Source: an uncultured Erysipelotrichaceae bacterium
GTDB lineage: Bacteria > Bacillota_I > Bacilli_A > Erysipelotrichales > Erysipelotrichaceae
Length of the DNA: 64,000 nt
Direction: 5' to 3'
Assembly (NCBI GenBank): GCA_934699415.1
Contig: CAKUWO010000001.1
Coordinates: forward strand, 1 to 64,000
This document shows positions 25,924 to 34,557 of this stretch, one piece after another (the first letter of the stretch is position 1; each line of letters opens with the position of its first letter). Both the position numbers and the translations under genes were made by a program. The notes beneath the pieces are model-generated. The model saw only the letters and a program-made list of their open reading frames with translations, did no database searches and was not told the DNA's origin.

Positions 25924-25951
25924 TAAAAAGAAGTCAAAATAATTGACCTCT
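25924..25951 (-). terminator. Terminator of the BI-1 family gene
   Basis: AGAAGTCAA (25929-25937) pairs with TTGACCTCT (25943-25951) with one mismatch. On the minus strand it is followed by TTTTATTT. Confidence 0.75.
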
Positions 25952-25975
25952 TTAATCATATTTAATTTAATATTT

Positions 25976-26677
25976 TTAATTATCATCTCTTTGTCTACCG
26001 AATATTTGTAATATACGAATAAAGATATTAACAAAGTCTAAATAAAGTTGAAAACTACCAGCAACCAATAGTTTTTCGCTCATTTCTTGATCGTTCATAC
26101 TTTCGATATATAAAAGACGCAATCTTTGAACATCAAAAGCAGTAATACCTGCAAATAATACTAAGCCAATATATGCCATAAGCATATCTAAAGTATTAGA
26201 ATGAATAAACAAAAGATTGATTAATGTTACAACAACAATCGCTAAAACACCTGCGAATAAATAGAAAGAAAACTTTGTTAAATCACAATTTGTAAAATGA
26301 CCAGCTATTGCCATAATCGCAAAAAGAATCAATGAGGCAATAATTGCAAAAAGAATACTGCTTCCTTCATATAGAAGCGGTAAAGCTGAAAGCGATACTC
26401 CCATTAAACATGAATAAGCAATTAGGCATCCCCAACAAGCCATTGGCGATAATTTAGTTATAAATGGTGAAAGACACCAAGATAGACCTAATTGGATGAT
26501 AATGATGGCATATGGATGCATGATATAGAACAAAGCATTACCAGTCATATTCATTAAAGTAGCTGATATTAATGTCAATAATAGACATGCAAAGACGGTC
26601 ACAAATACTTTACTTAAATATGTATTAAATGATGTTTTAGAACCATTACTTGTTTCTTGATTTCTGAAGTTTTCCAT
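25976..26677 (-). CDS. Bax inhibitor-1/YccA family membrane protein
   Basis: This 233-residue protein has about seven hydrophobic segments. It carries the family marks AYIGLVLFAGITAFDVQRL (about residues 169-187) and the C-terminal LYLDFVNIFIRILQIFGR. Bacterial BI-1 (YbhL/YetJ-like) proteins are inner-membrane channels or regulators, some with pH-sensitive calcium leak. The role here is unknown. The start has a GGAGGG ribosome site, and the gene follows the tcdA gene at a 33-base distance on the same strand. Confidence 0.9.
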   Translation of the reverse strand: MENFRNQETSNGSKTSFNTYLSKVFVTVFACLLLTLISATLMNMTGNALFYIMHPYAIIIIQLGLSWCLSPFITKLSPMACWGCLIAYSCLMGVSLSALPLLYEGSSILFAIIASLILFAIMAIAGHFTNCDLTKFSFYLFAGVLAIVVVTLINLLFIHSNTLDMLMAYIGLVLFAGITAFDVQRLRLLYIESMNDQEMSEKLLVAGSFQLYLDFVNIFIRILQIFGRQRDDN

Positions 26678-26710
26678 AAAATGAACCCTCCTTTAAGCTA
26701 ATTATAGCTT

Positions 26711-27403
26711 TTATTCATTGATAAGCGAAAGAAAGATAACCTCGGCAATTTTTAAACCAATAGTTCCTACAGGAAATATAAATGAGCCAAGCGCATCACT
26801 ATTACTTTGTTCTAAAGGAACACTGTCACAATAAACAACTTTAACTTTATGGGCATCAAATCCCTTTTTACGACATAACAATCTAAAATTACGGGCCAAG
26901 GGATCATTACGGGTTTTATCTAATGTTGTATATGCAATGCCATTTGATGATATTCTTCGCGCAGCGCCCATTGATGAGATTACCTTAATTCCCATCTTCT
27001 TTCCTAACATATTAATGTGAAACTTAGCTGATAAATTATCCATGCAGTCAGCGATATAGTCATATTTATCTTTTAATTGATAATTTTCATCAACAAATAC
27101 TTGTTCAGTAATAACTTTAACATCGCTTATTATTTCGAGTCTTTTTTTTAATACTTCAACTTTAGCTTTTCCAATATTATTTTTATTACTCATGATTTGA
27201 CGATTTAAATTAGAAATATCAATATTGTCAAAATCAACAAGCGTTAATTCGCCAACTCCAGTTCTCGCTAAAGCTTCAGCGACAAAAGAGCCAACACCAC
27301 CAGTTCCACAAATTAATACTTTTTTATTTTTTAATGAATTAACTTTTTCATCACCAATCAAAAAAGCTTCACGACTTAATTTTGCATCAACCATTCTTGA
27401 CAC
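26711..27403 (-). CDS. tcdA: tRNA threonylcarbamoyladenosine dehydratase
   Basis: This 230-residue ThiF/E1-like protein cyclises t6A37 of tRNA to ct6A using ATP. The nucleotide site is CGTGGVGSFVAEALARTGVG (about residues 32-51), followed by LVDFDNIDISNLNRQ. The CSDSVPLEQS-like C-terminal segment also fits TcdA rather than MoeB or ThiF. The first codons overlap the end of miaA by 28 bases. Met4 (27394) is an alternative start. The overlap links two enzymes that both modify A37 in tRNA. Confidence 0.88.
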   Translation of the reverse strand: MSRMVDAKLSREAFLIGDEKVNSLKNKKVLICGTGGVGSFVAEALARTGVGELTLVDFDNIDISNLNRQIMSNKNNIGKAKVEVLKKRLEIISDVKVITEQVFVDENYQLKDKYDYIADCMDNLSAKFHINMLGKKMGIKVISSMGAARRISSNGIAYTTLDKTRNDPLARNFRLLCRKKGFDAHKVKVVYCDSVPLEQSNSDALGSFIFPVGTIGLKIAEVIFLSLINE

Positions 27404-28272
27404 TCCTTAATAATTGCTTCTTCTTCATTTTTTTGACGCCATTCAACTTCGAACTGATGACGGAAGAAAGTATATTGTTTCTTTACAAAATGACGAGTAT
27501 TCAACTTAACTTCTGCTATACATTCATCAAGTGTTTTATCACCTTCAAAATAACCTCTAACTTCTTTATAACCAATGCCTTGCATCGCTTGATCATCAAA
27601 AGTAACGCCACTTGCTAATAATTTTTTAATTTCATCAATTAAACCCTCTTTCATCATCAAATCAACACGCATATCAATTCTTTGATATAAAGCTTCACGA
27701 TCCATTGTTAGACAAATAATTTTCGCATCATATAAAAGCTCATGTTTCTGCTCAGCAATGTGCTTAGAAAAAGGAATGCCTGTTTTAAGCAAGACATTAT
27801 AAGCTCTTAATAAACGTCGTCGATTATTGATATGAATCTTTTTTAAAGCCTCAGGATCTTCTTTTTCTAAGATAGCATATAGCTCTTCGTTGCTTAATTC
27901 TATAAATTCATCATCTTCATCTTCTTCTTTAGTAAAAACATAGTCATATAAGAGGGATCTGATATATAAACCAGTACCACCAACAACAATTGGTAAATGA
28001 TTAGCTTTAGCAATTTCATTAATTGCTTCCCTACCTTTGTTTTGGAAATCAGCAACTGAATAAACATCTTTAGCAGACATAATATCGATTAAATGATGTT
28101 TAACCATTTCTCTTTCTTCTAAAGTTGCTTTAGCTGAGCCAATATCTAATCCTTGATATACTTGAATGGAATCACCTGAAATAATTTCACCATTTAATTC
28201 CTTTGCTAACTTTAATGATAAATCTGTTTTACCAACACCAGTTGGGCCAATGATTACAAGTACTTTCTGCAT
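27376..28272 (-). CDS. miaA: tRNA dimethylallyltransferase
   Basis: The 298-residue cytosolic enzyme adds a dimethylallyl group to A37 of tRNAs reading UNN codons. It has the P-loop VIIGPTGVGKTDLSLKLA (about residues 6-23), ISGDSIQVYQGLDIGSAK (about 32-49), VVGGTGLYIRSLLYD (about 97-111) and the C-terminal RHFVKKQYTFFR motif. Length is typical. The downstream tcdA gene overlaps its 3' end. No mutL/mutS/hfq neighbours are present. Confidence 0.97.
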   Translation of the reverse strand: MQKVLVIIGPTGVGKTDLSLKLAKELNGEIISGDSIQVYQGLDIGSAKATLEEREMVKHHLIDIMSAKDVYSVADFQNKGREAINEIAKANHLPIVVGGTGLYIRSLLYDYVFTKEEDEDDEFIELSNEELYAILEKEDPEALKKIHINNRRRLLRAYNVLLKTGIPFSKHIAEQKHELLYDAKIICLTMDREALYQRIDMRVDLMMKEGLIDEIKKLLASGVTFDDQAMQGIGYKEVRGYFEGDKTLDECIAEVKLNTRHFVKKQYTFFRHQFEVEWRQKNEEEAIIKECQEWLMQN

Positions 28273-28286
28273 AAGATGATTATATA

Positions 28287-28311
28287 AGAAAAAAGGCCCT
28301 TAAGCCTTTTT
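28287..28311 (-). terminator. Terminator of the 28310-28954 gene
   Basis: AAAAGGC (28291-28297) pairs with GCCTTTT (28304-28310), followed on the minus strand by T6. It overlaps the stop codon of the gene it ends. Confidence 0.8.
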
Positions 28312-28954
28312 AATATCCATTATCGTAAGCAAAGATATTATAGTTATCAAAATAAGTCTCTTCTTTAGCTTCATATAAGACATAATTTGGATTCTTTTCT
28401 TCAGTTACTTTTTCAACAGCTTTGATTTCACCTTTAAACCAGGAACTGTTATTGAAATTACCAGATAGAATTAAATCGTTGCCCCAACGGCCAAAGAAAT
28501 CAGTTGCTTTTTCAGAATCAATAACAAATTCAATAACCGAACCATCAGGATGACTACAACCATTGACAGTATCACTATCAGCCTTTTCTTCAACTTTAAC
28601 CAAAGGAAGAACAATGCCATTATCTAAAGTGAAATAATAACGATCTCCAATAACACCATAATATGAGCCTAAAGCTACACCGATAAAGCCATCTTCATCT
28701 ACTAATAAGCCTGAAGAATCTATATTCATATAATCTCTAATATATTTATATTGGGTTGAATTTTTAGCAGTAATCGCTTTATAGTCCATATAAGTTTTAA
28801 CTGAAGAATAAGCACAAACCCCAGCATCTTCACCAAGATATTCTTTTTGATAATCTTTTAAAGAATCAAGATCATAGCTTGTATCCTCTTTGTCACTAGC
28901 TGCAGTTAAAGGCAAAAGCAACAAGAATAAACATAAAATAATCAATCTTTTCAT
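28310..28954 (-). CDS. Small secreted protein of unknown function
   Basis: I place the start at the ATG at 28954, giving about 214 residues. A longer frame reaches a TTG at 28975 with no better ribosome site. Residues 1-19 form a signal peptide (MKRLIILCLFLLLLPLTAA), with no lipobox. The mature part is acidic and mixed alpha/beta (GVALGSYYGVIGDRYYFTLD, then FFGRWGNDLILSG). No family is recognised. It is divergent from a secreted NlpC/P60-like protein gene, and both promoters share the gap. A possible envelope-related role is inference from context only. Confidence 0.75.
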   Translation of the reverse strand: MKRLIILCLFLLLLPLTAASDKEDTSYDLDSLKDYQKEYLGEDAGVCAYSSVKTYMDYKAITAKNSTQYKYIRDYMNIDSSGLLVDEDGFIGVALGSYYGVIGDRYYFTLDNGIVLPLVKVEEKADSDTVNGCSHPDGSVIEFVIDSEKATDFFGRWGNDLILSGNFNNSSWFKGEIKAVEKVTEEKNPNYVLYEAKEETYFDNYNIFAYDNGY

Positions 28955-28990
28955 CCTCACTACTATAACAAACAAGCTTAATTAATTCAA

Positions 28991-28999
28991 ATTATACCA
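28991..28999 (-). promoter_or_regulatory. Extended -10 promoter for the 28310-28954 gene
   Basis: The minus strand reads TGG then TATAAT (TGnTATAAT), 37 bases before the ATG. No strong -35 is present. Confidence 0.5.
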
Positions 29000-29067
29000 C
29001 CTAAAAATACGAAAACTACGGAAAACTGTTTGTATAGCTTTATCATTTAAAAAGGGCCTTAAAAAAT

Positions 29068-29097
29068 TTGTTTTTTTAAAAATCACCTACCTATAAT
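29068..29097 (+). promoter_or_regulatory. Promoter of the NlpC/P60-like gene
   Basis: TTGTTT (29068-29073), an 18-base spacer and TATAAT (29092-29097) lie upstream. A palindrome TTCGTA-N3-TACGAA (29105-29119) covers the likely start site and could be an operator. Confidence 0.5.
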
Positions 29098-29140
29098 TGT
29101 ACTGTTCGTATTTTACGAATGGTATTAAAAGGAGTTAGGT

Positions 29141-29875
29141 ATGAGCTTACTATCATGTTCACTTGCTGTACTGCTTAGTGTCCAACCACTTTCAGTAAAC
29201 ACAGTGCAGGCTAGTCAGAATCCGATCGACACCCCACATATCGAAGTAATTGAAAGCGATCGCACAATCTATGCTGAAGATGATGAAGAAGTAGACACGC
29301 TTGTCATCTATCAGGGTGAGGAAAATTTTAAAATATCTGATTACATTAAGATAACCTGCGAAAAGGATGACTCCCGTTTAGTAGTTTATGGTGCTTATGA
29401 CACAAATACTTTAGGGACTTATCCTGTAAAACTGTTTGCTGTTGACAAAGATGGTGAAACAGTCTGCCGCGATATCAATATCGAGGTAATCGAAAAACCT
29501 AAAAAGGTTAATTACACATCTAAAGAAGTATTGAGATCACTTCACGAAAATGGCACCGTTACTGGTGGAGACGCCTATAGTCTCGCTCTTGATTTTGTTG
29601 GAATGAGCGGTGATTGCGCTACTGTCGCAAATGCCTTCTTAAGAGCTTATTTTGGAAATGATGCTAATATTTCTGATGTCTATGAGGTAGATGCAACTGA
29701 GGCAAAACCTGGTGATATTCTCTTTTACGATAATGGCGGCTTGGGAATCCAACACTATGGTATCTATCTTGGTGGGGGAAACGCCCTTCAGGGCAATTTC
29801 GAAGGAACAGCAAAAATCAAAGGTGTATATCTTAAAAATGCCTCTGAGCCACACTTTCTTCGCTACAATGGTTAA
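29141..29875 (+). CDS. Secreted protein with Ig-like and NlpC/P60-like domains
   Basis: The 244-residue product has a signal peptide (cleavage likely near residue 25, after VQAS). A DUF5011/cadherin-like strand domain (about 55-115, with LGTYPVKLFAVDKDGE) comes next. The C-terminal domain (about 130-244) resembles NlpC/P60 or CHAP cysteine peptidases. Candidate catalytic Cys is in MSGDCATVANAFL and candidate His in GIQHYGIYLGGGNALQGN, with KPGDILFYDNGG before it. I infer a peptidoglycan-cleaving or amidase role outside the cell. The ATG has an AAGGAG ribosome site and the gene is followed by a terminator. Confidence 0.82.
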   Translation: MSLLSCSLAVLLSVQPLSVNTVQASQNPIDTPHIEVIESDRTIYAEDDEEVDTLVIYQGEENFKISDYIKITCEKDDSRLVVYGAYDTNTLGTYPVKLFAVDKDGETVCRDINIEVIEKPKKVNYTSKEVLRSLHENGTVTGGDAYSLALDFVGMSGDCATVANAFLRAYFGNDANISDVYEVDATEAKPGDILFYDNGGLGIQHYGIYLGGGNALQGNFEGTAKIKGVYLKNASEPHFLRYNG

Positions 29876-29878
29876 TAA

Positions 29879-29906
29879 AAAATAAGGCTTAACAGCCTTA
29901 TTTTTT
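29879..29906 (+). terminator. Terminator of the NlpC/P60-like gene
   Basis: AATAAGGCT (29881-29889) pairs with AGCCTTATT (29894-29902), then a T run. Confidence 0.9.
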
Positions 29907-29943
29907 ATGTTAGACTGAGTATTGTATATAAGGAGAATAGCAA

Positions 29944-31581
29944 ATGAGCTTTCAAGATATTAATTGGAGCATGGCTATAGCCGGTCTTGGCCTGTTTCTG
30001 TTTGGTATATCCTTAATGGGGGACGGGTTAAAATCTCTGGCCGGTGATAAATTAAGAGATTACATCGACAAGTACACTTCTTCTCCTATTAAAGGGGTAT
30101 TAGTTGGTGCTATTATGACTGCCATTATCCAGTCTTCTGGTGCAACAACCGTTATTACAATCAGCTTTGTTCGTGCTGGTCTTATGACTTTAGAACAAGC
30201 TGCTGGTATTATTATCGGCGCTAACATCGGTACAACCATAACCGCTTTCTTAATTGGACTTAATTTCTCAGCAATTAGTGTTTATTTCATTCTTATCGGT
30301 TCGATGTTGTTATTATTCTCATCAAGAAGAAAACTGCAAGATTTAAGCCGTGTACTGGTCGGTATTGGCTTATTATTCTTCGGTATTAAACTGATGGGCG
30401 ATAATCTGGTCAATTTAAAATATGTACCAGAATTTAGACATTTCGCTGAACTTTGTGCTTTAAATCCAATTATTGGTTTACTTGGTGGTGTTGTTTTAAC
30501 ATTCTGTATGCAATCATCAAGTGCTGCAATTGGTTTAATCCAGGTTATTTATGAATCTGGTGCTATTACTTTCGATGCTGTTATTCCATTCTTATTTGGT
30601 TCAAACGTTGGAACCTGCCTTACCGCTGTTATTGCTTCTCTTGGTGGTAACGCTTCATCAAAAAGAGCTGCAACATTGCATTTAACATTTAACGTTTTAG
30701 GCTCAATACTTGGAATGATAGCTTTAAAACCATTATGTTCATTCATTTATTACTTAACTTCTACATTTGCTATCTCGCCAATGATGCAAATTGCCTTTGT
30801 GCATATTATCTTTAACTTTACAACCGCAATTTTAATTCTTCCATTTGTAGATCGTCTTTGCGCTTTAGTACGTAAGATGATTAAAGGTGAAGAGCCAAAA
30901 CAAAGAAAACTTAATATCGAAGATCTTAATGTTGAATCATATCCAATTCCTGCTGCAGCTTTAAATGTTGCTTATCAAACAATCTTACAACTTGGCGATA
31001 TCGTTTTAACAAATGTCAAAGAATCAGAAGCTTACTTCTTAAGCAAAAAAGAAGATAGTGACTTATTTGATGGTATCAAGAGCAATGAAGCTGTTATCAA
31101 CAAAGTAGTACATACTGTAACATTCTTCTTAACCAATATGCCAATGGATAAGATGAGCAATGAGAGTTTAAAAACGAACTCTTTATATCTTGAAGTTGCT
31201 AATAATCTTGAAAGAATTGGCGACCTTTGCATGAATATGGCCGAATTTGCACAATTAATTTATGAATCTAAAGGCTTATTCTCAAACGAAGCATTAAATG
31301 AAATAACAGAAATGTATGCTGTCTTCTATGAAATGTATGATGACGTCTTTGCATATCTTGAAGATCATAATCTCCACCACTACTCAAAATTAATGGTTAA
31401 AGAATCAACAATGGATAGTATGGAATATCGCTTCCGTCAAAACCATTTCAAACGTTTAGCAGATAAAACAACAGCTACTCCTATCGCTAGCAGTATCTAT
31501 GTTGATGTTTTAGGCACAATCGAGAGAATGGGTGATCATTGTTGCAATATCTCAAGATCCACATTTGAAGCATTCTCATAA
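29944..31581 (+). CDS. Na+/phosphate cotransporter family protein with PhoU-like tail
   Basis: This 545-residue protein has two repeats of a sodium/phosphate symport (NptA/YjbB) core. Each contains the QSSGATT/QSSSAA signature (IIQSSGATTVITISFV about residues 63-78, and FCMQSSSAAIGLIQV about 182-196). The C-terminal part (about 335-545) is helical and PhoU-like (LYLEVANNLERIGDLCMNMA and VLGTIERMGDHCCNISR). It should move phosphate with sodium across the membrane, in or out. The start has an AAGGAG ribosome site, and the gene is a single transcript. Confidence 0.93.
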   Translation: MSFQDINWSMAIAGLGLFLFGISLMGDGLKSLAGDKLRDYIDKYTSSPIKGVLVGAIMTAIIQSSGATTVITISFVRAGLMTLEQAAGIIIGANIGTTITAFLIGLNFSAISVYFILIGSMLLLFSSRRKLQDLSRVLVGIGLLFFGIKLMGDNLVNLKYVPEFRHFAELCALNPIIGLLGGVVLTFCMQSSSAAIGLIQVIYESGAITFDAVIPFLFGSNVGTCLTAVIASLGGNASSKRAATLHLTFNVLGSILGMIALKPLCSFIYYLTSTFAISPMMQIAFVHIIFNFTTAILILPFVDRLCALVRKMIKGEEPKQRKLNIEDLNVESYPIPAAALNVAYQTILQLGDIVLTNVKESEAYFLSKKEDSDLFDGIKSNEAVINKVVHTVTFFLTNMPMDKMSNESLKTNSLYLEVANNLERIGDLCMNMAEFAQLIYESKGLFSNEALNEITEMYAVFYEMYDDVFAYLEDHNLHHYSKLMVKESTMDSMEYRFRQNHFKRLADKTTATPIASSIYVDVLGTIERMGDHCCNISRSTFEAFS

Positions 31582-31602
31582 GAGGGTTAAACCCTCTTTT
31601 TT
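31579..31602 (+). terminator. Terminator of the Na/Pi cotransporter gene
   Basis: AGAGGGTT (31581-31588) pairs with AACCCTCT (31590-31597), then T6. The stem begins in the stop codon. Confidence 0.85.
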
Positions 31603-31684
31603 ATATTTAAAGCCTATTTTAATCATCTTCTTAAGATATTAAAAAATAAATAAAAAACTTTTTTAAATATTTTTTAAAAAAGTG

Positions 31685-31713
31685 TTGACATACCCTATGG
31701 TATTTTGTATTAT
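31685..31713 (+). promoter_or_regulatory. Promoter of the tRNA-Ile/tRNA-Ala operon
   Basis: A perfect TTGACA (31685-31690) and TATTAT (31708-31713) are separated by 17 bases, about 40 bases before tRNA-Ile. Confidence 0.75.
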
Positions 31714-31755
31714 AAATAAGCGTTCGATGGAACTGCTTAAGAAAGCAGTTGATAT

Positions 31756-31832
<77 letters not shown>

Positions 31833-31849
31833 TCGAATTTATATATATT

Positions 31850-31925
31850 GGGGTATTAGCTCAGCTGGGAGAGCACCTGCTTTGCAAGCAGGGGGTCAGC
31901 GGTTCGATTCCGCTATGCTCCACCA
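31850..31925 (+). tRNA. tRNA-Ala(UGC)
   Basis: This is a 76-base cloverleaf with acceptor arms GGGGTAT and ATGCTCC and encoded CCA. The anticodon is TGC in loop TTTGCAA. It lies 17 bases after tRNA-Ile. Confidence 0.97.
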
Positions 31926-31936
31926 ATTAAAAACAT

Positions 31937-31962
31937 AAGCTCGTAAATAACGAGCTTTTTTT
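31937..31962. terminator. Terminator after tRNA-Ala, possibly bidirectional
   Basis: AAGCTCG (31937-31943) pairs with CGAGCTT (31951-31957) and is followed by a T run on the plus strand. It may also stop the minus-strand operon ending at 31999. Confidence 0.85.
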
Positions 31963-31998
31963 ATATTTAAAAATACAAGAATAAAAAATGAAGTATTT

Positions 31999-32892
31999 CT
32001 ACTCCATTTCATATAATCTAATAAATTCATCTTCATCAGCAATCTTTAAAGGCGAACCATTCTCAATTAATAATTCAGCTTTCTTATAACGTAAAGATTT
32101 ACCACCAGTGCCACCTATAAATAAATAATCGGTTGTATAGCTAATACTACCCACTAAAATCGCTCCTTTTTCTAAAGCCATCTTTTCAGCTTCTGCTTTA
32201 GAAAAGTGTCTAAAAATGCCTGAAAATGACACTTTCTTGCCATATAAGATATGATTTGGATTGAATGTGTAATTTACTTTCTCTTTTGGCCTATGAAACA
32301 TTCCCATTCTTAAAGCCGTTTCTTGAAATAATAATGGGTCTTTAATCTCTTTTAATAAACAATCATATACTTCTTTAGTTGCTATACAGTCTGATAAAGC
32401 ACGATGAGCTTGTTTATTATCAATATCATAATATTCACATAAATTACTTAATCTATGATGAGCTAAGTTAGGTAATAATACTCTTGAAAAAGATAAAGTA
32501 TCTAAATAATCATTCTGTGGTGCTTCTTTATGAAAACGCATAGTAGTTGAAAGAAGAAAAGATAAGTCAAAGGCTACATTTTGTCCAAGCACAACATCAT
32601 CACCTAACCAATTAAGAAATTTATCTAATGCTTCTTCTTCATCAACACCTTTTTTATTTAATAATTCATCATCAATCTTTGTTAATTCAACAATAAAAGG
32701 ATTTAACTTATCTTCAATCTTTACAAAGCAATCATAGCTTTCAATAATTTGATGATTCCTTACTCTAACAGCACCATATTCTATAATATGATCTTCGCTA
32801 GGATTTAAACCGGTGGTTTCAAAATCAAGGGCAACATAATCCCCTAATTCCTCAAATCTTTCTTTTCCAGGATATAACCAGAAAGGATTCAT
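31999..32892 (-). CDS. DnaQ-like 3'-5' exonuclease with BRCT domain
   Basis: This 297-residue protein joins an N-terminal DEDDh exonuclease to a C-terminal BRCT domain. Exonuclease motifs are ALDFETTGLNPSEDHI (about residues 21-36), GQNVAFDLSFL (about 102-112) and HRALSDCIAT (about 163-172). The BRCT domain spans about 216-297 (GKKVSFSGIFRHFSKAEAE). The first part resembles the DNA polymerase III epsilon proofreading fold; the BRCT resembles that of NAD-dependent ligases. The likely role is DNA processing or repair. The start overlaps the end of rsmI by 4 bases. It is the last gene of the tmk-holB-ricT-rsmI operon. Confidence 0.88.
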   Translation of the reverse strand: MNPFWLYPGKERFEELGDYVALDFETTGLNPSEDHIIEYGAVRVRNHQIIESYDCFVKIEDKLNPFIVELTKIDDELLNKKGVDEEEALDKFLNWLGDDVVLGQNVAFDLSFLLSTTMRFHKEAPQNDYLDTLSFSRVLLPNLAHHRLSNLCEYYDIDNKQAHRALSDCIATKEVYDCLLKEIKDPLLFQETALRMGMFHRPKEKVNYTFNPNHILYGKKVSFSGIFRHFSKAEAEKMALEKGAILVGSISYTTDYLFIGGTGGKSLRYKKAELLIENGSPLKIADEDEFIRLYEME

Positions 32893-33707
32893 TCTTTCTC
32901 CTTTGCAACATAAGCACGATAAAGATCGTTTTTAGTAAAAGAACTCTTTTCAGCAATAATCTTGCATGCTTCTTTTAAACTCATGTCATTATTCATTAAT
33001 TCTTCTACTTGTTTTAAAAGAATATCAATATCTTCTTTATTTTCTTTTTTATAGCCTTCAATCATCAAGACAATTTCACCACGATATTCTTGCTCTGCAA
33101 GATATGACAATGTACCTCTTTTCTTTTCTTCGTGAAGTTTAGTTAATTCTCTTGCTACAACCGCATTACGGTCATTTAAAACTTCTTTGCAAAGATTTAA
33201 AGTTCTAATAATACGATGCGGTGCTTCATAAAAGATAAGGGTATAAGGTATCTCTTTAAGCTCTTCTAATTGTTTTCTTGCATCACTATCTTTAGAAGAT
33301 AAAAAACCATAATAAAGATAATGGGTGGTATCTAATCCTGATGCTACTAAAGCTGTTAAAGCAGCATTAGGACCAGGCAAGGCAATAACTTCATGACCTT
33401 TTTCAATCGCTTTTGTAACAATACTATAACCAGGATCTGAAATAAGTGGATATCCAGCATCTGATATTACTGCTACTGTTTTACTATCATCTAATAAAGC
33501 TAATAAGCCTTTAGAACTTTCTTCTTCATTGAAGTTATGATAACTAACAGTATGATTATGAATATCAAAATGTTCTAAAAGTGGTCTTGATGTTCTGGTG
33601 TCTTCACATGCAATCACATCAGCTTCTTTTAATGTTGCAATAGCTCGTGGAGAAAAATCCTGAAGATTACCAATTGGTGTTGGCACAAGATATAGCTTAC
33701 TGCTCAT
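32889..33707 (-). CDS. rsmI: 16S rRNA (cytidine-1402 2'-O) methyltransferase
   Basis: This 272-residue SAM-dependent enzyme of the tetrapyrrole-methylase fold methylates the ribose of C1402 in 16S rRNA. Marks are LYLVPTPIGNLQDFSPRA at the N-terminus, ACEDTRTSRPLLEHF (about residues 33-47), VISDAGYPLISDPGY (about 79-93) and ALPGPNAALTALVASGL. The length is normal. It overlaps ricT by 11 bases upstream and the exonuclease gene downstream. Confidence 0.96.
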   Translation of the reverse strand: MSSKLYLVPTPIGNLQDFSPRAIATLKEADVIACEDTRTSRPLLEHFDIHNHTVSYHNFNEEESSKGLLALLDDSKTVAVISDAGYPLISDPGYSIVTKAIEKGHEVIALPGPNAALTALVASGLDTTHYLYYGFLSSKDSDARKQLEELKEIPYTLIFYEAPHRIIRTLNLCKEVLNDRNAVVARELTKLHEEKKRGTLSYLAEQEYRGEIVLMIEGYKKENKEDIDILLKQVEELMNNDMSLKEACKIIAEKSSFTKNDLYRAYVAKEKE

Positions 33708-34557
33708 CTTTTTCCTCTTTCACTATTTCTTTATTTTCAACTTTTTTAAAACTGCCCTTTTCAAGTAATTCATCAAGTGTTAAATAAAGCGCATGATTAC
33801 GATTTTCAATCTTGCAACTACGATCTAAAACATTCATTGAAGTAATATGAAACATTTCACCATTAAATTCAACACGTGCTCCAAGTTTAGGTAAACCTTC
33901 TCTAAGCTCTTTATATGCTTCTTCTTCAAAGCGTAAGCAACACATCAATGCTCCACAATGCCCAGATAATTTCTGCACATTTAAAGCTAATAATTGATTT
34001 TTAGCCATGTTGATGGAGATTCTCTCAAACTCATTCATAAATCCCTTGCAACATAACTCTCTACCACATACTCCAATACCACCAACCATCTTAGCTTTAT
34101 CACGTGCTCCTACCTGACGTAAATCAATACGACAATGAAAATGATTGGCTAATACTTTTAATAATTCGCGGAAATCAACACGATTATCTGATAAATAAGT
34201 TAAGGTAATCTTAGCTTCATCTAATGTATATTCAGCTGAAATAAAATTCATTTTTAAATCTAGTTTATCGGCTTCTTTTTGAGCAAATCTTCTTGATTCT
34301 TTAGCTTTTTCAATAAGTTCTTTTTCTTTAGCTAAATCTTCTTGTGTCGCCAAACGAATAACGGGCTTAATTTCAAATCCTTCTGCTAAACCACTGCTAC
34401 TATTAGCCTCACCTGTTACTTGTCCTATTTCTAAGCCTCTTTTAGTTTCTACTACCACACTATCGTGAGGATGGGCCATAAAACCACTTATTGAGAATGT
34501 ATAAGTTTTAGAACCTGTTCTAAAACGGACAGGTACATATAATAAACTATCGCTCAT
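33697..34557 (-). CDS. ricT: RicT (PSP1/YaaT) regulatory iron-sulfur protein
   Basis: The 286-residue protein contains the PSP1 domain. Its typical Cys-rich block is GGIGVCGRELCCKGFM (about residues 141-156), followed by HCGALMCCLRFEEEAY (about 183-198). In Bacillus, RicT acts with RicA and RicF in a cytoplasmic Fe-S complex that promotes RNase Y-dependent mRNA maturation. No ricA or ricF is in the window. It starts within the end of holB (11-base overlap) in the conserved tmk-holB-ricT order. Confidence 0.93.
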   Translation of the reverse strand: MSDSLLYVPVRFRTGSKTYTFSISGFMAHPHDSVVVETKRGLEIGQVTGEANSSSGLAEGFEIKPVIRLATQEDLAKEKELIEKAKESRRFAQKEADKLDLKMNFISAEYTLDEAKITLTYLSDNRVDFRELLKVLANHFHCRIDLRQVGARDKAKMVGGIGVCGRELCCKGFMNEFERISINMAKNQLLALNVQKLSGHCGALMCCLRFEEEAYKELREGLPKLGARVEFNGEMFHITSMNVLDRSCKIENRNHALYLTLDELLEKGSFKKVENKEIVKEEKDEQ

